From JBDHWG01 sp039810085 (GTDB lineage: Bacteria; Chloroflexota; Anaerolineae; Epilineales; JAHCIE01): 64,000 nt of DNA. The translations under genes and the position numbers were made by a program. The DNA lies in assembly GCA_039810085.1 (NCBI GenBank), contig JBDHWG010000008.1, forward strand, positions 1-64,000. The letters are read 5' to 3'. Under the pieces are notes generated by a model, which was not told where the DNA came from, made no database searches, and worked only from the letters and a program-made list of their open reading frames with translations. This document shows, piece after piece, positions 8,012 to 16,714 of the stretch. Every line of letters starts with the position of its first letter. Within the stretch, counting starts at the first letter, position 1.

Positions 8012-10807
8012 TTACGCGCCTCCACCGAGCTGCTTGAGCAAGTCCTGGATGCCGGAACGCGCATCGGCTGGGGCCAGGGCCAGCGCCTTGTTCGCCTGGG
8101 CGATGGCGTCAGCGTTGCGCCCGAGCGCTTGGTAGGCCCGCGCCAGGTCGGCGTGCATCTCTGAGGCGAACGTCTGCGTGTCCTTTACAGGGGACGTTGC
8201 GTTGTCGGGCAGGAGAAGCGGCAGGCCCTGCTCTAGCAGTCTCGCCGCCTCGGCTGGGTTGTTCATGTCGAGGTCGAGCTTGGCCCACTTGCGGAGGACG
8301 TGCGGGTCGCGCGGCGACATCTCGGCGGCCTGTTGGTAGTGCCCTAGCGCCTGCTGCTGGATGCCCTTGCGGTCGCTGCCGAGGGCATATTTCGCGGCAT
8401 AGTATTGCTCGGCGTCGGCCAGGTTTACCAAGTAGTCTGGCGTGTGCGGGCTAAGCTGCCGCGCCTGGTTGAGCGCGCCACGGGCCTTCTCGAACAGGTC
8501 CGTGCGCACCGTCGCATCCTGGGCGTTCTGGGCTTGCGCCAGGTACGCCTGGGCCAGGTTCGGGTAGAGAAAGTCCTGGCCGGGCGCGTGGCGGACGGAC
8601 TGCTCGTAGGCGTCCGTGGCGAGGTCCCAGCGGTTGACCTGCCCGTAGAGGGAGCCGAGGCGCGCATCGATGTCGGCGTAGGTCGGCTGGAGCGTCAGCA
8701 CCCAGACGCTGGCCAGGGCCACGAGGCCCGCCACGGCAGCGATGGCGAGGCGAGGGGCGGGAACACGCTCGCTTGCCGTGCGCGCCGCTCCATAGGCCCA
8801 CACAGCGCCAAAGCCTAGCAGCCACAGCACGAGGGCGATGACAAAGACGCTATAACTTGCCAAGGCCAGACCCGGCCCACCACTGGACAGAATCAGGTGA
8901 AAGACGGCGTACAGCACCCAGAGGCCCAGCGCCGCGCCAAGGAATGCGCCCGCGCCGCCGGACAGGAAAGCGCCCGCCGTCAGGGTGACGATGCCGAGGA
9001 CGAGGAGGATGACCAGCACTGTGGTGAGGTCGAGGCCGCGAACAACGAGATCGTAGGTCAGGACCATCATGATGAGGCCGACGACGAAGCTCAGGCTCAG
9101 GGCCGACGCAGGCCAGGCAGGCTTGCGTCCGACCGAAGCGCTGCTCGTGCGGACGGTGCGCCGGTCGCGCAAGGTCTTAGGCGCGTTGCGCTCTTTCGCT
9201 GGCGGCGTCGCTGTTTGGACAGCGACTGGCTCCGGCGCTGCTGTCACCTCCTCAATGTCCAGCCGACCGATGCCGACGGCGACCATCGCTCCAGCCAGCG
9301 CCCAGAACATGACCTGGGTCGCGGTGACGGGAATGCCGACCTGGATCTCGGTAACGTGGGCAACCAGGAGACCCAGAAGCGCGGCGACGACGGCGACACG
9401 GTCGGGGGGAAGCTCGCTCGCTCTCGCCGTCTCGCGCCGGCGCAGCCCTTGCCACGCCAGCCACGCCACGAGCGCAAGAACAACGCCGATGCCCATGCCC
9501 AACCCTGCAAAACGCAGCGAGCGGTCTACGACCAGGGGAATCAGCGCGCCCAGGAGTGGCCCGGCGACGAGGAACCCCATGAGCGTCATCCGCCGTGAGC
9601 GGTCATCGGCCAGGCCGAGCCACCGCGCGGCGTAGAAGAACAGGGTCTCGACGACGGCCAGCCAGGCGACGAGGCCCAGGACGCCGGTCGTGGCGAGGCG
9701 GTCCAGCGGCTCGTTGTGGGAGCGGTCGTGGGTGCTGACCAGCGGGTTGTCGATCTGCCGCAAAGCAGGCACGAAGTACGGGTAGTAGCCCAGGTACAGC
9801 GCGTCCGGCCCGACGCCGAGCGGCCAGCGCGCCGGGTTCGCCGCCACCATGTCGCTCAGGCCCTCCCAGACGTAGATACGTACCTGATTGCTGCCCGCCG
9901 TTGGGTCGGACAGGCGGGCGAGGCGACCAATGATCGGTACACCGGCCAGCGTGCCGCCTGCCAGGTTGATGACGACGAGCAGAACCGCGCCCGCGATGCC
10001 GAGGCCGACGACCGTTCCCGCAAAGCGCCGGTTCCCGACGACCGCCGCGCGCGCCAGCCCCCAGACGACAAGCCCGGCGGCGAGACCAAGGGCCGCGCCA
10101 CGGCTGTCACTTAGCAGCAGGCCGATAACCTGGAGGGCGAGAGTCACGCCGTACACGATCAGGCGGGTCGTCTTGCGCTCGGCGCGCGCCTGGAGCAGGA
10201 GATACAGGGTGGGCAGCATGGCGAGGGCCAGGTAGCCGCCGAGGAACGTGGCGTTGCCTTGCGTACCAATAACGCGGTCCGTGACCGCGGCGCCGAAGCC
10301 GCCCCACGGCACGGGGTCCGCGCCGATGCGCTGCAAGATAGCATACACGGCGACCGGCAGGCTGGCGAGGACAATGGTGTCGAAGATGCGCGCCAGCTGC
10401 TCGCGGGTGTGCAGCCGAACCGCCGCCAGGATGAACAGGGCCAGGTACGCCACAAGGGTGACGACGCCCTGGTCGCGGTTGAAGGAGCCGACGAGGCTGA
10501 CGCGAGGCGTGAGGCCCTGGACGGCGCTGAGGAACAGGATGATGCCGAGGGCCGCGACGACCCAGATCAGCGGGCGCGGTAAACTTAGGCCGGCCTTAGC
10601 TGTAGCATCGGTCGGGCGCGGTAGCAGAAGGCTCGCTGCCACCCAGGCCGCCAGCATGACGAAGACAATCGCGCGGACGAGGGCGGCCTTGTCCGGCTCG
10701 AACGTGCGGGATGAGAGTAGATTGAAGAAAAGGGGGGCCACCACGAGGGCAGCCAGCCAGCCGCCTTCGACGACGCGGTCAAAGAAGAGCGCGAGGCGCG
10801 TGGACAT
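8012..10807 (-). CDS. O-antigen-ligase-like membrane protein with C-terminal TPRs
   Basis: A 931-residue protein. The N-terminal ~500 residues have about 12 membrane spans with the O-antigen ligase/polymerase (Wzy_C) signature region GVGPDALYLGYYP...DRSHNEPLDRLATTG. A low-complexity charged linker follows (PPAKERNAPKTLRDRR), then more spans, then TPR-like helices from about residue 690 to the end (DLATDAYEQSVRHAPGQ, ALGHYQQAAEMSPRDP). Such proteins polymerise or ligate lipid-linked glycans on the outer membrane face. The ATG at 10807 was chosen because the next upstream start adds residues unlike the paralogue at 28511-31660, which begins in the same way. It stands between a methyltransferase and uridine kinase. 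Confidence 0.82.
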   Translation of the reverse strand: MSTRLALFFDRVVEGGWLAALVVAPLFFNLLSSRTFEPDKAALVRAIVFVMLAAWVAASLLLPRPTDATAKAGLSLPRPLIWVVAALGIILFLSAVQGLTPRVSLVGSFNRDQGVVTLVAYLALFILAAVRLHTREQLARIFDTIVLASLPVAVYAILQRIGADPVPWGGFGAAVTDRVIGTQGNATFLGGYLALAMLPTLYLLLQARAERKTTRLIVYGVTLALQVIGLLLSDSRGAALGLAAGLVVWGLARAAVVGNRRFAGTVVGLGIAGAVLLVVINLAGGTLAGVPIIGRLARLSDPTAGSNQVRIYVWEGLSDMVAANPARWPLGVGPDALYLGYYPYFVPALRQIDNPLVSTHDRSHNEPLDRLATTGVLGLVAWLAVVETLFFYAARWLGLADDRSRRMTLMGFLVAGPLLGALIPLVVDRSLRFAGLGMGIGVVLALVAWLAWQGLRRRETARASELPPDRVAVVAALLGLLVAHVTEIQVGIPVTATQVMFWALAGAMVAVGIGRLDIEEVTAAPEPVAVQTATPPAKERNAPKTLRDRRTVRTSSASVGRKPAWPASALSLSFVVGLIMMVLTYDLVVRGLDLTTVLVILLVLGIVTLTAGAFLSGGAGAFLGAALGLWVLYAVFHLILSSGGPGLALASYSVFVIALVLWLLGFGAVWAYGAARTASERVPAPRLAIAAVAGLVALASVWVLTLQPTYADIDARLGSLYGQVNRWDLATDAYEQSVRHAPGQDFLYPNLAQAYLAQAQNAQDATVRTDLFEKARGALNQARQLSPHTPDYLVNLADAEQYYAAKYALGSDRKGIQQQALGHYQQAAEMSPRDPHVLRKWAKLDLDMNNPAEAARLLEQGLPLLLPDNATSPVKDTQTFASEMHADLARAYQALGRNADAIAQANKALALAPADARSGIQDLLKQLGGGA

Positions 10808-10868
10808 CAACTCGTGACCTTTCGCGGGATTCTGGACGCATGGCTCATCGCCGATCATCCAGACGGTT

Positions 10869-10874
10869 ATTATA
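10869..10874 (-). promoter_or_regulatory. Possible -10 element for the O-antigen-ligase-like gene
   Basis: A perfect TATAAT on the minus strand lies about 62 bases before the ATG at 10807, in a 117-base gap after the methyltransferase gene. No convincing -35 hexamer stands 16-18 bases upstream, so this is a weak call. Confidence 0.3.
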
Positions 10875-10924
10875 CAACGACGCGGGAGCAAAGGGGAAAG
10901 ATAAGCGGATGCGCGGGGCCAATA

Positions 10925-11668
10925 CTAGGCCGGAGATTGTTCGTCTGGCGGCTTGACGGCGGCGGCTTCGAGGATGCCGGCGAACTGGTTGACGCCGGGG
11001 ACGGCGGCGAGGCGCGCGTCGAGCCAGAGATTCAGGGGGGCGAGGCGGCCGTAGGCGTCGCGGAGAGCCTCCGGCATGCTTGTCAGGTGCTTGGGCAGCA
11101 TGTTCGTGCGCCGCGCTCGCAGGATGGTGAAGCCCGCGCCGGTCAGCAGCATCTGCACGTCGCCCAGCGTGAAGCGGCGAGCGTGGGCGCCAGGCAGGCC
11201 CAACCGCTCGCGCAGCAGCTCCGGCCACGAGTAGCGCTGGGGCAGGTTGTAGATGAACAGCTTGCCGCCGGGCGTGAGCACGCGGTAGATTTCGGCCAGG
11301 GACGCGGCCGGGAAGGGGACGTGTTCGAGCACGCCGATGGACAGGACGGCGTCGAATCCTGCGTTGGGGTAGGGCAGGGCAATGGGGTCGCTGCCAATGC
11401 GGATGGCGATTTCCGGAAACAGTGGGCTGACCTTCTCGGCCGGCGACTGGCCGACGTCGTAGCTCGTGACCTCGAAGCCGCGCCGCGCCATCAGGAACGA
11501 CATCTGGCCGCGCCCGCAGCCCCAGTCGAGGATGCGCGCGCCGGGCCGAAGTTCCGCCGCAATCTCGTCGGCGATGCGGATGTAGTTGAGCAGGGCGCTT
11601 TCGGCGGAGAGGTAGCTGGCCGGGTCATGGGTGCGGCGCAGCAGGGCTAGCTCGTCGTTGGCCGTCAT
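10925..11668 (-). CDS. Class I SAM-dependent methyltransferase
   Basis: A 247-residue methyltransferase. ILDWGCGRGQMSFLMARRG (about residues 45-63) is motif I, binding S-adenosylmethionine. GFDAVLSIGVLEHVPFP is motif IV/post-I, and LTPGGKLFIYNLP is the following strand. The substrate is unknown; a sugar, lipid or small molecule is possible. The ATG at 11668 overlaps the TGA of murE, so translation is coupled. A much longer open frame continues upstream but is antisense-like to murE and was ignored. The C-terminus is Pro/Glu-rich. Confidence 0.85.
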   Translation of the reverse strand: MTANDELALLRRTHDPASYLSAESALLNYIRIADEIAAELRPGARILDWGCGRGQMSFLMARRGFEVTSYDVGQSPAEKVSPLFPEIAIRIGSDPIALPYPNAGFDAVLSIGVLEHVPFPAASLAEIYRVLTPGGKLFIYNLPQRYSWPELLRERLGLPGAHARRFTLGDVQMLLTGAGFTILRARRTNMLPKHLTSMPEALRDAYGRLAPLNLWLDARLAAVPGVNQFAGILEAAAVKPPDEQSPA

Positions 11669-13293
11669 GATGAGGCGCTCGTCGGCAGGGTACGTAGGGG
11701 CGCGCCGCGTAGGGCCGCGCGCATCGCGTCGTGGTCGCTCCACGGGTATTCCGTCGTCCCGAAGCACATGCTCTGTTCGTGGCCCTTGCCGCAGGCCAGG
11801 ACGATGTCGCCCGCCCGCGCCATCTGCGTGGCCTGGTATATGGCCTCTCCCCGGTCGGGCACGCGGAACAGGGTCTCGCCCTCGACCTTGCCCTGGCCCG
11901 CCGCCGCCGCCACGCTCTCGGCGATGATGGCGTCGAGGCTCTCCGTGCGCGGGTCCTCGGCGGTGACGATGACAATGTCGGCCAGCCGCCCGGCCACTTC
12001 GCCCATCATCCGCCGCTTCTGGCGGTCGCGTAGCCCAGCCGAGCCGAAGACGACGATGACGCGGCCGTCGGCCATCTCGCGGCCCGCCCGCAGGGCTTGC
12101 TCCAGGGCGTTGGGTGTGTGGGCAAAGTCCACGACGGCCAGGAAGTCCTGCCCCTCGTCGATGGCGTCCATGCGCCCGAGGATGCCTTTGACCGACGCGA
12201 TGCCTGTCTGGATGGCGTCGAGCGGCGCGTCGAAGGCCAGGCCGACGCACACCGCCGCCAGGATGTTGTGGACATTGTACAGTCCAAGCAGCGGCGACGC
12301 GATGGCGATGTCACCGCGCGGCGTGTGGGCGGCAAATGTCAGGCCGCGCGGCGTGCTGCGCACATCCGAGGCGGACACGTCGCGGGGGGGGCGGTCGGCG
12401 TCGTCGCCCGCGAGGCCATAGACGTAGTGGCGTTCAGCCGGGATGGGCGAGAGGTAACGGTACGAGTCGTCGTCGCCGTTGAGGATGGCAGTCTTGGGCA
12501 GGTTGGGCTTGTGCGCCGTCGCGCTTAGCTTGCGGAACAGCTCGGCCTTGGCCTGCTGGTAGGCTTCCAGGGAGCCGTGGAAGTCGAGGTGCTCGTGGGT
12601 GATGTTGGTCACGACAGAGACGTCGTAGTCGACGGCATCCACGCGCTTCTGCGCCAGGGCATGCGAGGTCGTTTCCAGGACGACGACCTCCATGCTCGCC
12701 TCGACCATCATCGCCAGGTAGCGCTGTACATCCGGCGCGTCGGGCGTCGTCGTGTGGAAGCCGGTATCAAGCTCCTGATCGCCGATGCGCGCGCTGACCG
12801 TCGTGATCGCCCCGACGCGCCGCCCGGCTGCCTTGAGAATGGCGTACGCCAGATTGCTCGTCGTCGTCTTGCCGTCCGTACCCGTGATGCCGACGATGGC
12901 GAGGCGTTGGCTGGGGAAGTCGTATAATACGGCGGCAACCTGCGCCTGTGCCCCGCGCCCATCGACGACCTGCACGTAGGGGACGTCGGGCGGCAGCCAG
13001 CCCCGTGCCGTCAGCTCGTCGGGGGCGCTCTCGCCAATGACGGCGACCGCGCCGCGCGCGAGGGCGGCCGGGATGAACTCGTGGCCGTCGCGGTAGATGC
13101 CGCGCACGGTCATGAACACGTCGCCCGGCTGCGTGGTGTCGGCGTAGACCGAGATGCCAGACACGCGAATGCCCAGGTCACCCGAAGTGGCAAGCGGCGC
13201 GAGATGGGCAATCAGATCACAGAGGCTTTTCTGCCCCCCCTTCCCCCCTTGGTGGGGGAAGGGGCCGGGGGATGAGGGAGGATTCGGCGCCAT
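11665..13293 (-). CDS. murE: UDP-N-acetylmuramyl-tripeptide synthetase (MurE)
   Basis: A Mur ligase of up to 542 residues that adds the third amino acid to UDP-MurNAc-L-Ala-D-Glu in the cytoplasm. GITGTDGKTTT (about residue 140) is the ATP loop. TTSHALAQKRVD, NITHEHLDFHG and LGLYNVHNILAA are MurE landmarks. The specificity motif reads AEDPRTES where DAP enzymes have DNPR. The frame opens with an ATG at 13293, nine bases after the nuoN stop, without a clear ribosome-binding site. Its first ~20 residues (PNPPSSPGPFPHQGGKGG) are encoded by a G/C-rich hairpin repeat, so the true start may lie further in, near SLCDLIAHL. It is apart from other mur genes. Confidence 0.92.
   Translation of the reverse strand: MAPNPPSSPGPFPHQGGKGGQKSLCDLIAHLAPLATSGDLGIRVSGISVYADTTQPGDVFMTVRGIYRDGHEFIPAALARGAVAVIGESAPDELTARGWLPPDVPYVQVVDGRGAQAQVAAVLYDFPSQRLAIVGITGTDGKTTTSNLAYAILKAAGRRVGAITTVSARIGDQELDTGFHTTTPDAPDVQRYLAMMVEASMEVVVLETTSHALAQKRVDAVDYDVSVVTNITHEHLDFHGSLEAYQQAKAELFRKLSATAHKPNLPKTAILNGDDDSYRYLSPIPAERHYVYGLAGDDADRPPRDVSASDVRSTPRGLTFAAHTPRGDIAIASPLLGLYNVHNILAAVCVGLAFDAPLDAIQTGIASVKGILGRMDAIDEGQDFLAVVDFAHTPNALEQALRAGREMADGRVIVVFGSAGLRDRQKRRMMGEVAGRLADIVIVTAEDPRTESLDAIIAESVAAAAGQGKVEGETLFRVPDRGEAIYQATQMARAGDIVLACGKGHEQSMCFGTTEYPWSDHDAMRAALRGAPLRTLPTSASS
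13237..13264. repeat. Perfect 11-bp hairpin of poly-G/C type at the murE start
   Basis: CCCCTTCCCCC (13237-13247), a six-base loop (CTTGGT) and GGGGGAAGGGG (13254-13264) form a perfect inverted repeat. It belongs to a class of short G/C-rich palindromes that I remember as scattered between genes in many high-G+C genomes. Here it lies in the reading frame of murE just after the assigned start, between nuoN and murE. Confidence 0.8.
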
Positions 13294-13299
13294 GCGCGA

Positions 13300-14850
13300 C
13301 TAGCGGGTACCGGCCAGGACGCCGACCATCTGGATGGACTGGTTGGCCCAGGTGATGAACGGTCCGGGGAAGATGCCGATGATGAGCGTCAGCGCCAGGC
13401 ACACGCCGACAATCGCGTTGATGCTCAGCGGCAGCCGCAGCGGCTCGTCATTGACGGCGGGCACGAAGTACATCTGCTTGATGACCCTGAAATAGTAGAA
13501 CACGGAGATGACGCCGTTGATGGCGCCGACCACCGCCAGGACGTAGAGCTGATTGCCGACAGCGGAGCCGAACACCCACAGCTTGCCGATAAAGCCGGCC
13601 GTGGGCGGGATGCCGATGAGCGACAGGAAGAAGATGGTCATGGCGATGGCGAGGAACGGCGAGCGGCGCAGCATGCCGGCGTAGCCGTTGACAAGCTCCG
13701 AGCCGGCCAGGTAGTCCACAGCAATGACGGCGGTGAACAGCCCCAGGTTGGTGAACAGGTAGCCGATGAGGTAGAGCAGCACACCGGCCGTGCCGTCGAT
13801 GGGTGAGCCAGCGCCGCCCTCACTTGCCGGAACGCCGGCGATGGCTGCGATGCTGACCGCCCCAACACCAATCGCCATGTAGCCCGCCTGGGCAATGCTG
13901 GAGTAGGCCAGCAGGCGCTTCATGTTGTTCTGACCGAGGGCAGCCAGGTTGCCGAGGGTCATGCTGACGGCGGCGATGCCGACCATGATGGCGGCCCAGC
14001 GTGGGGTGAACTCAGGCAGGCCCGTGGCAAACACGCGCAGCAGCATCGCTAGCCCCGCTGCCTTCGGTCCAACGGACATGAACGCCGTGACCGGCGTCGG
14101 CGCGCCTTCGTAGGCGTCCGGCGACCACTGATGGAACGGGACGAGGGCGATCTTGAAGCCGAAGCCGGCCAGCAGGAACACGATGGCCGGCAAGACAAGG
14201 CTCAGGACGTTGGGCTTGGCGAGATTGGCGGGATCGTTGAAGTAGGCGGCGATCTGGTACAGGTTGGTCGTGCCGGTCAGGCCGTAGAGCAGCGACGCGC
14301 CGTAGAACGTGATGGCGGTCGTGATCGAGCCGTACAGGAAATACTTCACTGCGCCCTCGTTGGAGCGGGGGTTGCCGCGCAGGTAGCCTGTAAGAACGTA
14401 CGAGACGATGCTCAGGAACTCCAGCGCCAGAATGATCATGATGAGGTCGGTCGCGCCCGCCATGAGGATGATCGACAGCGTGGCGAATATCATCAGGGCG
14501 AAGAACTCACCCCGGTAGGCCGTCCGTCCGCGGATGTACCCGACCGACGCAATCAGTACCATCCCCGTCGCTACGACGGCGAAGATGCGAAAGAATGCGG
14601 TGAATGGGTCGACGGCGTACATGCCCGGCGCATTGGGGGCGTCACTGACTGGGAAGATCGAGGCCATCGCGTTGACCTGGGTGAAAGATGCGACCAGGGT
14701 CAGCGCCAGGACGGCCATCGTCGGCCAGATGAGCCAGGTATGCGTGCCTTTGCGACGGCGGCTGAACATGTCCATGAACAGGACCACGATGCCGCCGACC
14801 ACGAGAATGGTCTCAGGAATAAAGAGGATGAAATTCTGAGCGTCTATCAC
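13300..14850 (-). CDS. nuoN: NADH-quinone oxidoreductase subunit N
   Basis: A 516-residue antiporter-like subunit of complex I with about 14 membrane spans. GFKIALVPFHQWSPDAYEGAPTPVTAFMS is the quinone-oxidoreductase core helix region holding the key lysine. Another Lys lies in LLAYSSIAQAGY. The GTG at 14850 has AGGAGG six bases upstream. It is the distal gene of the nuoA-N operon, separated from nuoM by a palindromic repeat. The subunit contributes one proton channel in the membrane arm. Confidence 0.95.
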   Translation of the reverse strand: MIDAQNFILFIPETILVVGGIVVLFMDMFSRRRKGTHTWLIWPTMAVLALTLVASFTQVNAMASIFPVSDAPNAPGMYAVDPFTAFFRIFAVVATGMVLIASVGYIRGRTAYRGEFFALMIFATLSIILMAGATDLIMIILALEFLSIVSYVLTGYLRGNPRSNEGAVKYFLYGSITTAITFYGASLLYGLTGTTNLYQIAAYFNDPANLAKPNVLSLVLPAIVFLLAGFGFKIALVPFHQWSPDAYEGAPTPVTAFMSVGPKAAGLAMLLRVFATGLPEFTPRWAAIMVGIAAVSMTLGNLAALGQNNMKRLLAYSSIAQAGYMAIGVGAVSIAAIAGVPASEGGAGSPIDGTAGVLLYLIGYLFTNLGLFTAVIAVDYLAGSELVNGYAGMLRRSPFLAIAMTIFFLSLIGIPPTAGFIGKLWVFGSAVGNQLYVLAVVGAINGVISVFYYFRVIKQMYFVPAVNDEPLRLPLSINAIVGVCLALTLIIGIFPGPFITWANQSIQMVGVLAGTR

Positions 14851-14883
14851 GACGCGCCTCCTGCTGCTATCGTCGGGCCGCCT

Positions 14884-15004
14884 GTCATTGCGAGGAGGAC
14901 GAGAGGACGACGAAGCAATCTTGCCACGGATGAGTGCGGCGCTAATTCAGCGCTAGACCGTCTATCACAAGGGCGGGAGATTGCTTCGCTCTGCTCGCAA
15001 TGAC
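14884..15004. repeat. Interspersed palindromic repeat (GTCATTGCGAG...CTCGCAATGAC)
   Basis: Outer arms GTCATTGCGAG (14884-14894) and CTCGCAATGAC (14994-15004) are exact complements. Inner arms CGAAGCAATCT (14911-14921) and AGATTGCTTCG (14978-14988) are also exact complements, and a variable ~56-base centre separates them. This matches a mobile palindromic repeat type I remember from many bacterial intergenic regions. It fills most of the 229-base gap between nuoM and nuoN. Confidence 0.85.
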
Positions 15005-15079
15005 CACTCGGCGCCGTTATGCTGCTGCGACTCTCAGCATAGTATGTAGGTCTCGCAACGACTCGCATTTGCGCAGCTT

Positions 15080-16675
15080 TCACTTGAACAGGTTCAGCAG
15101 GGCAATCTGAACGTTCGAGGCCTGCGCCAGGATGTTCAGGCTGGAGGCGTTGATGGCGACCAGCAGGATGCCGGGAACGACGCCGAACAGCAACGTACAC
15201 GCCGCGATAGGGCCGAGAATCCACGTCTCGCTCCGGGTCAGGTCTTGCAGCTTGTGCTCGCCTTCCGTCCACTCCGGATTTGGCGAGCCGAGCAGGATGA
15301 GCTGGATGACCTTCCACAGGAAGAAGGCCGCCGTGAAGACGATGCCGAGGACGGCGAACAGGGTAATGATGGTGATAGTGCCGCCAGCCGGGAAGGATCC
15401 TCGGAAAATCAGGAACTCGGCCACAAAACCCATCAGGCCGGGCAGGCCCAGCGAGGCCATCGCAAAGAAGATGAGGAATCCGGCGTAGCGCGGCAAGGTG
15501 GCGAACATCCCCCCGAACCGCTTGAGGTCGCGTGTGTGCGTGCGCTGGTCGTAGATAAGCCCGACCATGAGGAACAGCGCCCCCGTGATAAAGCCGTGAG
15601 CCAGCATCTCGTACACCGCGCCGTTGATGCCCGCTGTGGCCGTGTTGATCATCGAGACGCGGTCCTCGCCGCTCGCCCCGCTAATCTGCGGCACGAGGAA
15701 GGCAGCGGCGGCTAGGCCGAGCATCACGTAGCCCATGTGGTTGACGGAGGAGTAGGCGATGAGCTTCTTGAAGTCCCACTGCGCCATAGCCACGAGCGCG
15801 CCGTAGACGATGCCGATGAAGGCCAGGACGGCGATGAAGATCGCCAGGCGGCTGAACGCCTCCGGGAACATGGGCAAGGAGATGCGCACGAAGCCGTATG
15901 TGCCGAGCTTCAGGAGGACGGCGGCCAGGATGACAGACCCAGCAGTGGGGGCTTCGACGTGGGCGTCGGGGAGCCACGTGTGGAAGGGCCACATCGGCAC
16001 CTTGATGGCGAAGGCAAGGAAGAAGCCGATGAACACCGCGATTTGGAGCGGCAGGTTGTTCTTAAACGGCCCGGCCTCGATGGCGCGCAGGATGTCAAAG
16101 GTGCCGGTCGCAAAGTACACGGCGATCATGCCCAGCAGCATGAGGACGCTGCCCGCTAGGGTGTACAGGAAGAACTTGATGGCCGCGTACTCGCGACGGG
16201 GGCCGCCCCACACACCGATGAGGAAGTACATCGGGACGAGGCCGATTTCCCAGAAGACGTAGAACAGGATAAGGTCGAGGGCGACGAAGACGCCGAGCAT
16301 GCCCGTTTCGAGCAGCAGGAACAGGGCGAAGTACTCGCGTACCCGCGTGTCAATCACCCGCGCCGAGTAGACCAGGGAGATGGTGGTCATGAAGGTGGAC
16401 ATGACGATGAGCGGCAGGGAGATGCCGTCCACCCCAATGTGGTAGTTGATGCCCACCGACGGGATCCAGGGGAAGAACTCCTGGAATTGCATCCCGCCGA
16501 CCTGGCCCATCAGGTACGCGATGTACAGCGCCACCGAGACCACGGTCGGCAGGAGGCTCCACCCGATGGCGAAGCGCTTGATAGCGGCGTTGGGCATCCT
16601 GACGAACAGGAGGATGAGCATGCCCACCAGGGGCCAGAAGACGATGATGGAGAGCCAGGGAATAACGTCCAACAT
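15080..16675 (-). CDS. nuoM: NADH-quinone oxidoreductase subunit M
   Basis: A 531-residue antiporter-like membrane subunit. KVPMWPFHTWLPDAHVEAPTAGSVILA is the diagnostic NuoM block carrying the channel lysine, and LIAYSSVNHMGYVMLG is the second Lys helix. The glutamate of helix 5 is in FYVFWEIGLVPMYFLIG. The ATG at 16675 has AGAGAGGA upstream. It lies 39 bases after nuoL and belongs to the same operon. The length is normal for the family. Confidence 0.96.
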   Translation of the reverse strand: MLDVIPWLSIIVFWPLVGMLILLFVRMPNAAIKRFAIGWSLLPTVVSVALYIAYLMGQVGGMQFQEFFPWIPSVGINYHIGVDGISLPLIVMSTFMTTISLVYSARVIDTRVREYFALFLLLETGMLGVFVALDLILFYVFWEIGLVPMYFLIGVWGGPRREYAAIKFFLYTLAGSVLMLLGMIAVYFATGTFDILRAIEAGPFKNNLPLQIAVFIGFFLAFAIKVPMWPFHTWLPDAHVEAPTAGSVILAAVLLKLGTYGFVRISLPMFPEAFSRLAIFIAVLAFIGIVYGALVAMAQWDFKKLIAYSSVNHMGYVMLGLAAAAFLVPQISGASGEDRVSMINTATAGINGAVYEMLAHGFITGALFLMVGLIYDQRTHTRDLKRFGGMFATLPRYAGFLIFFAMASLGLPGLMGFVAEFLIFRGSFPAGGTITIITLFAVLGIVFTAAFFLWKVIQLILLGSPNPEWTEGEHKLQDLTRSETWILGPIAACTLLFGVVPGILLVAINASSLNILAQASNVQIALLNLFK

Positions 16676-16714
16676 AGGGAACGGTCCTCTCTACTGAAGG
16701 GGTGTGGGCAGCTT

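Noticed and set aside
11669..12250. N-terminal extension of the methyltransferase frame
   Set aside because: The frame upstream of the ATG at 11668 overlaps murE and reads as low-complexity Arg/Gly/Pro, typical of a shadow frame.
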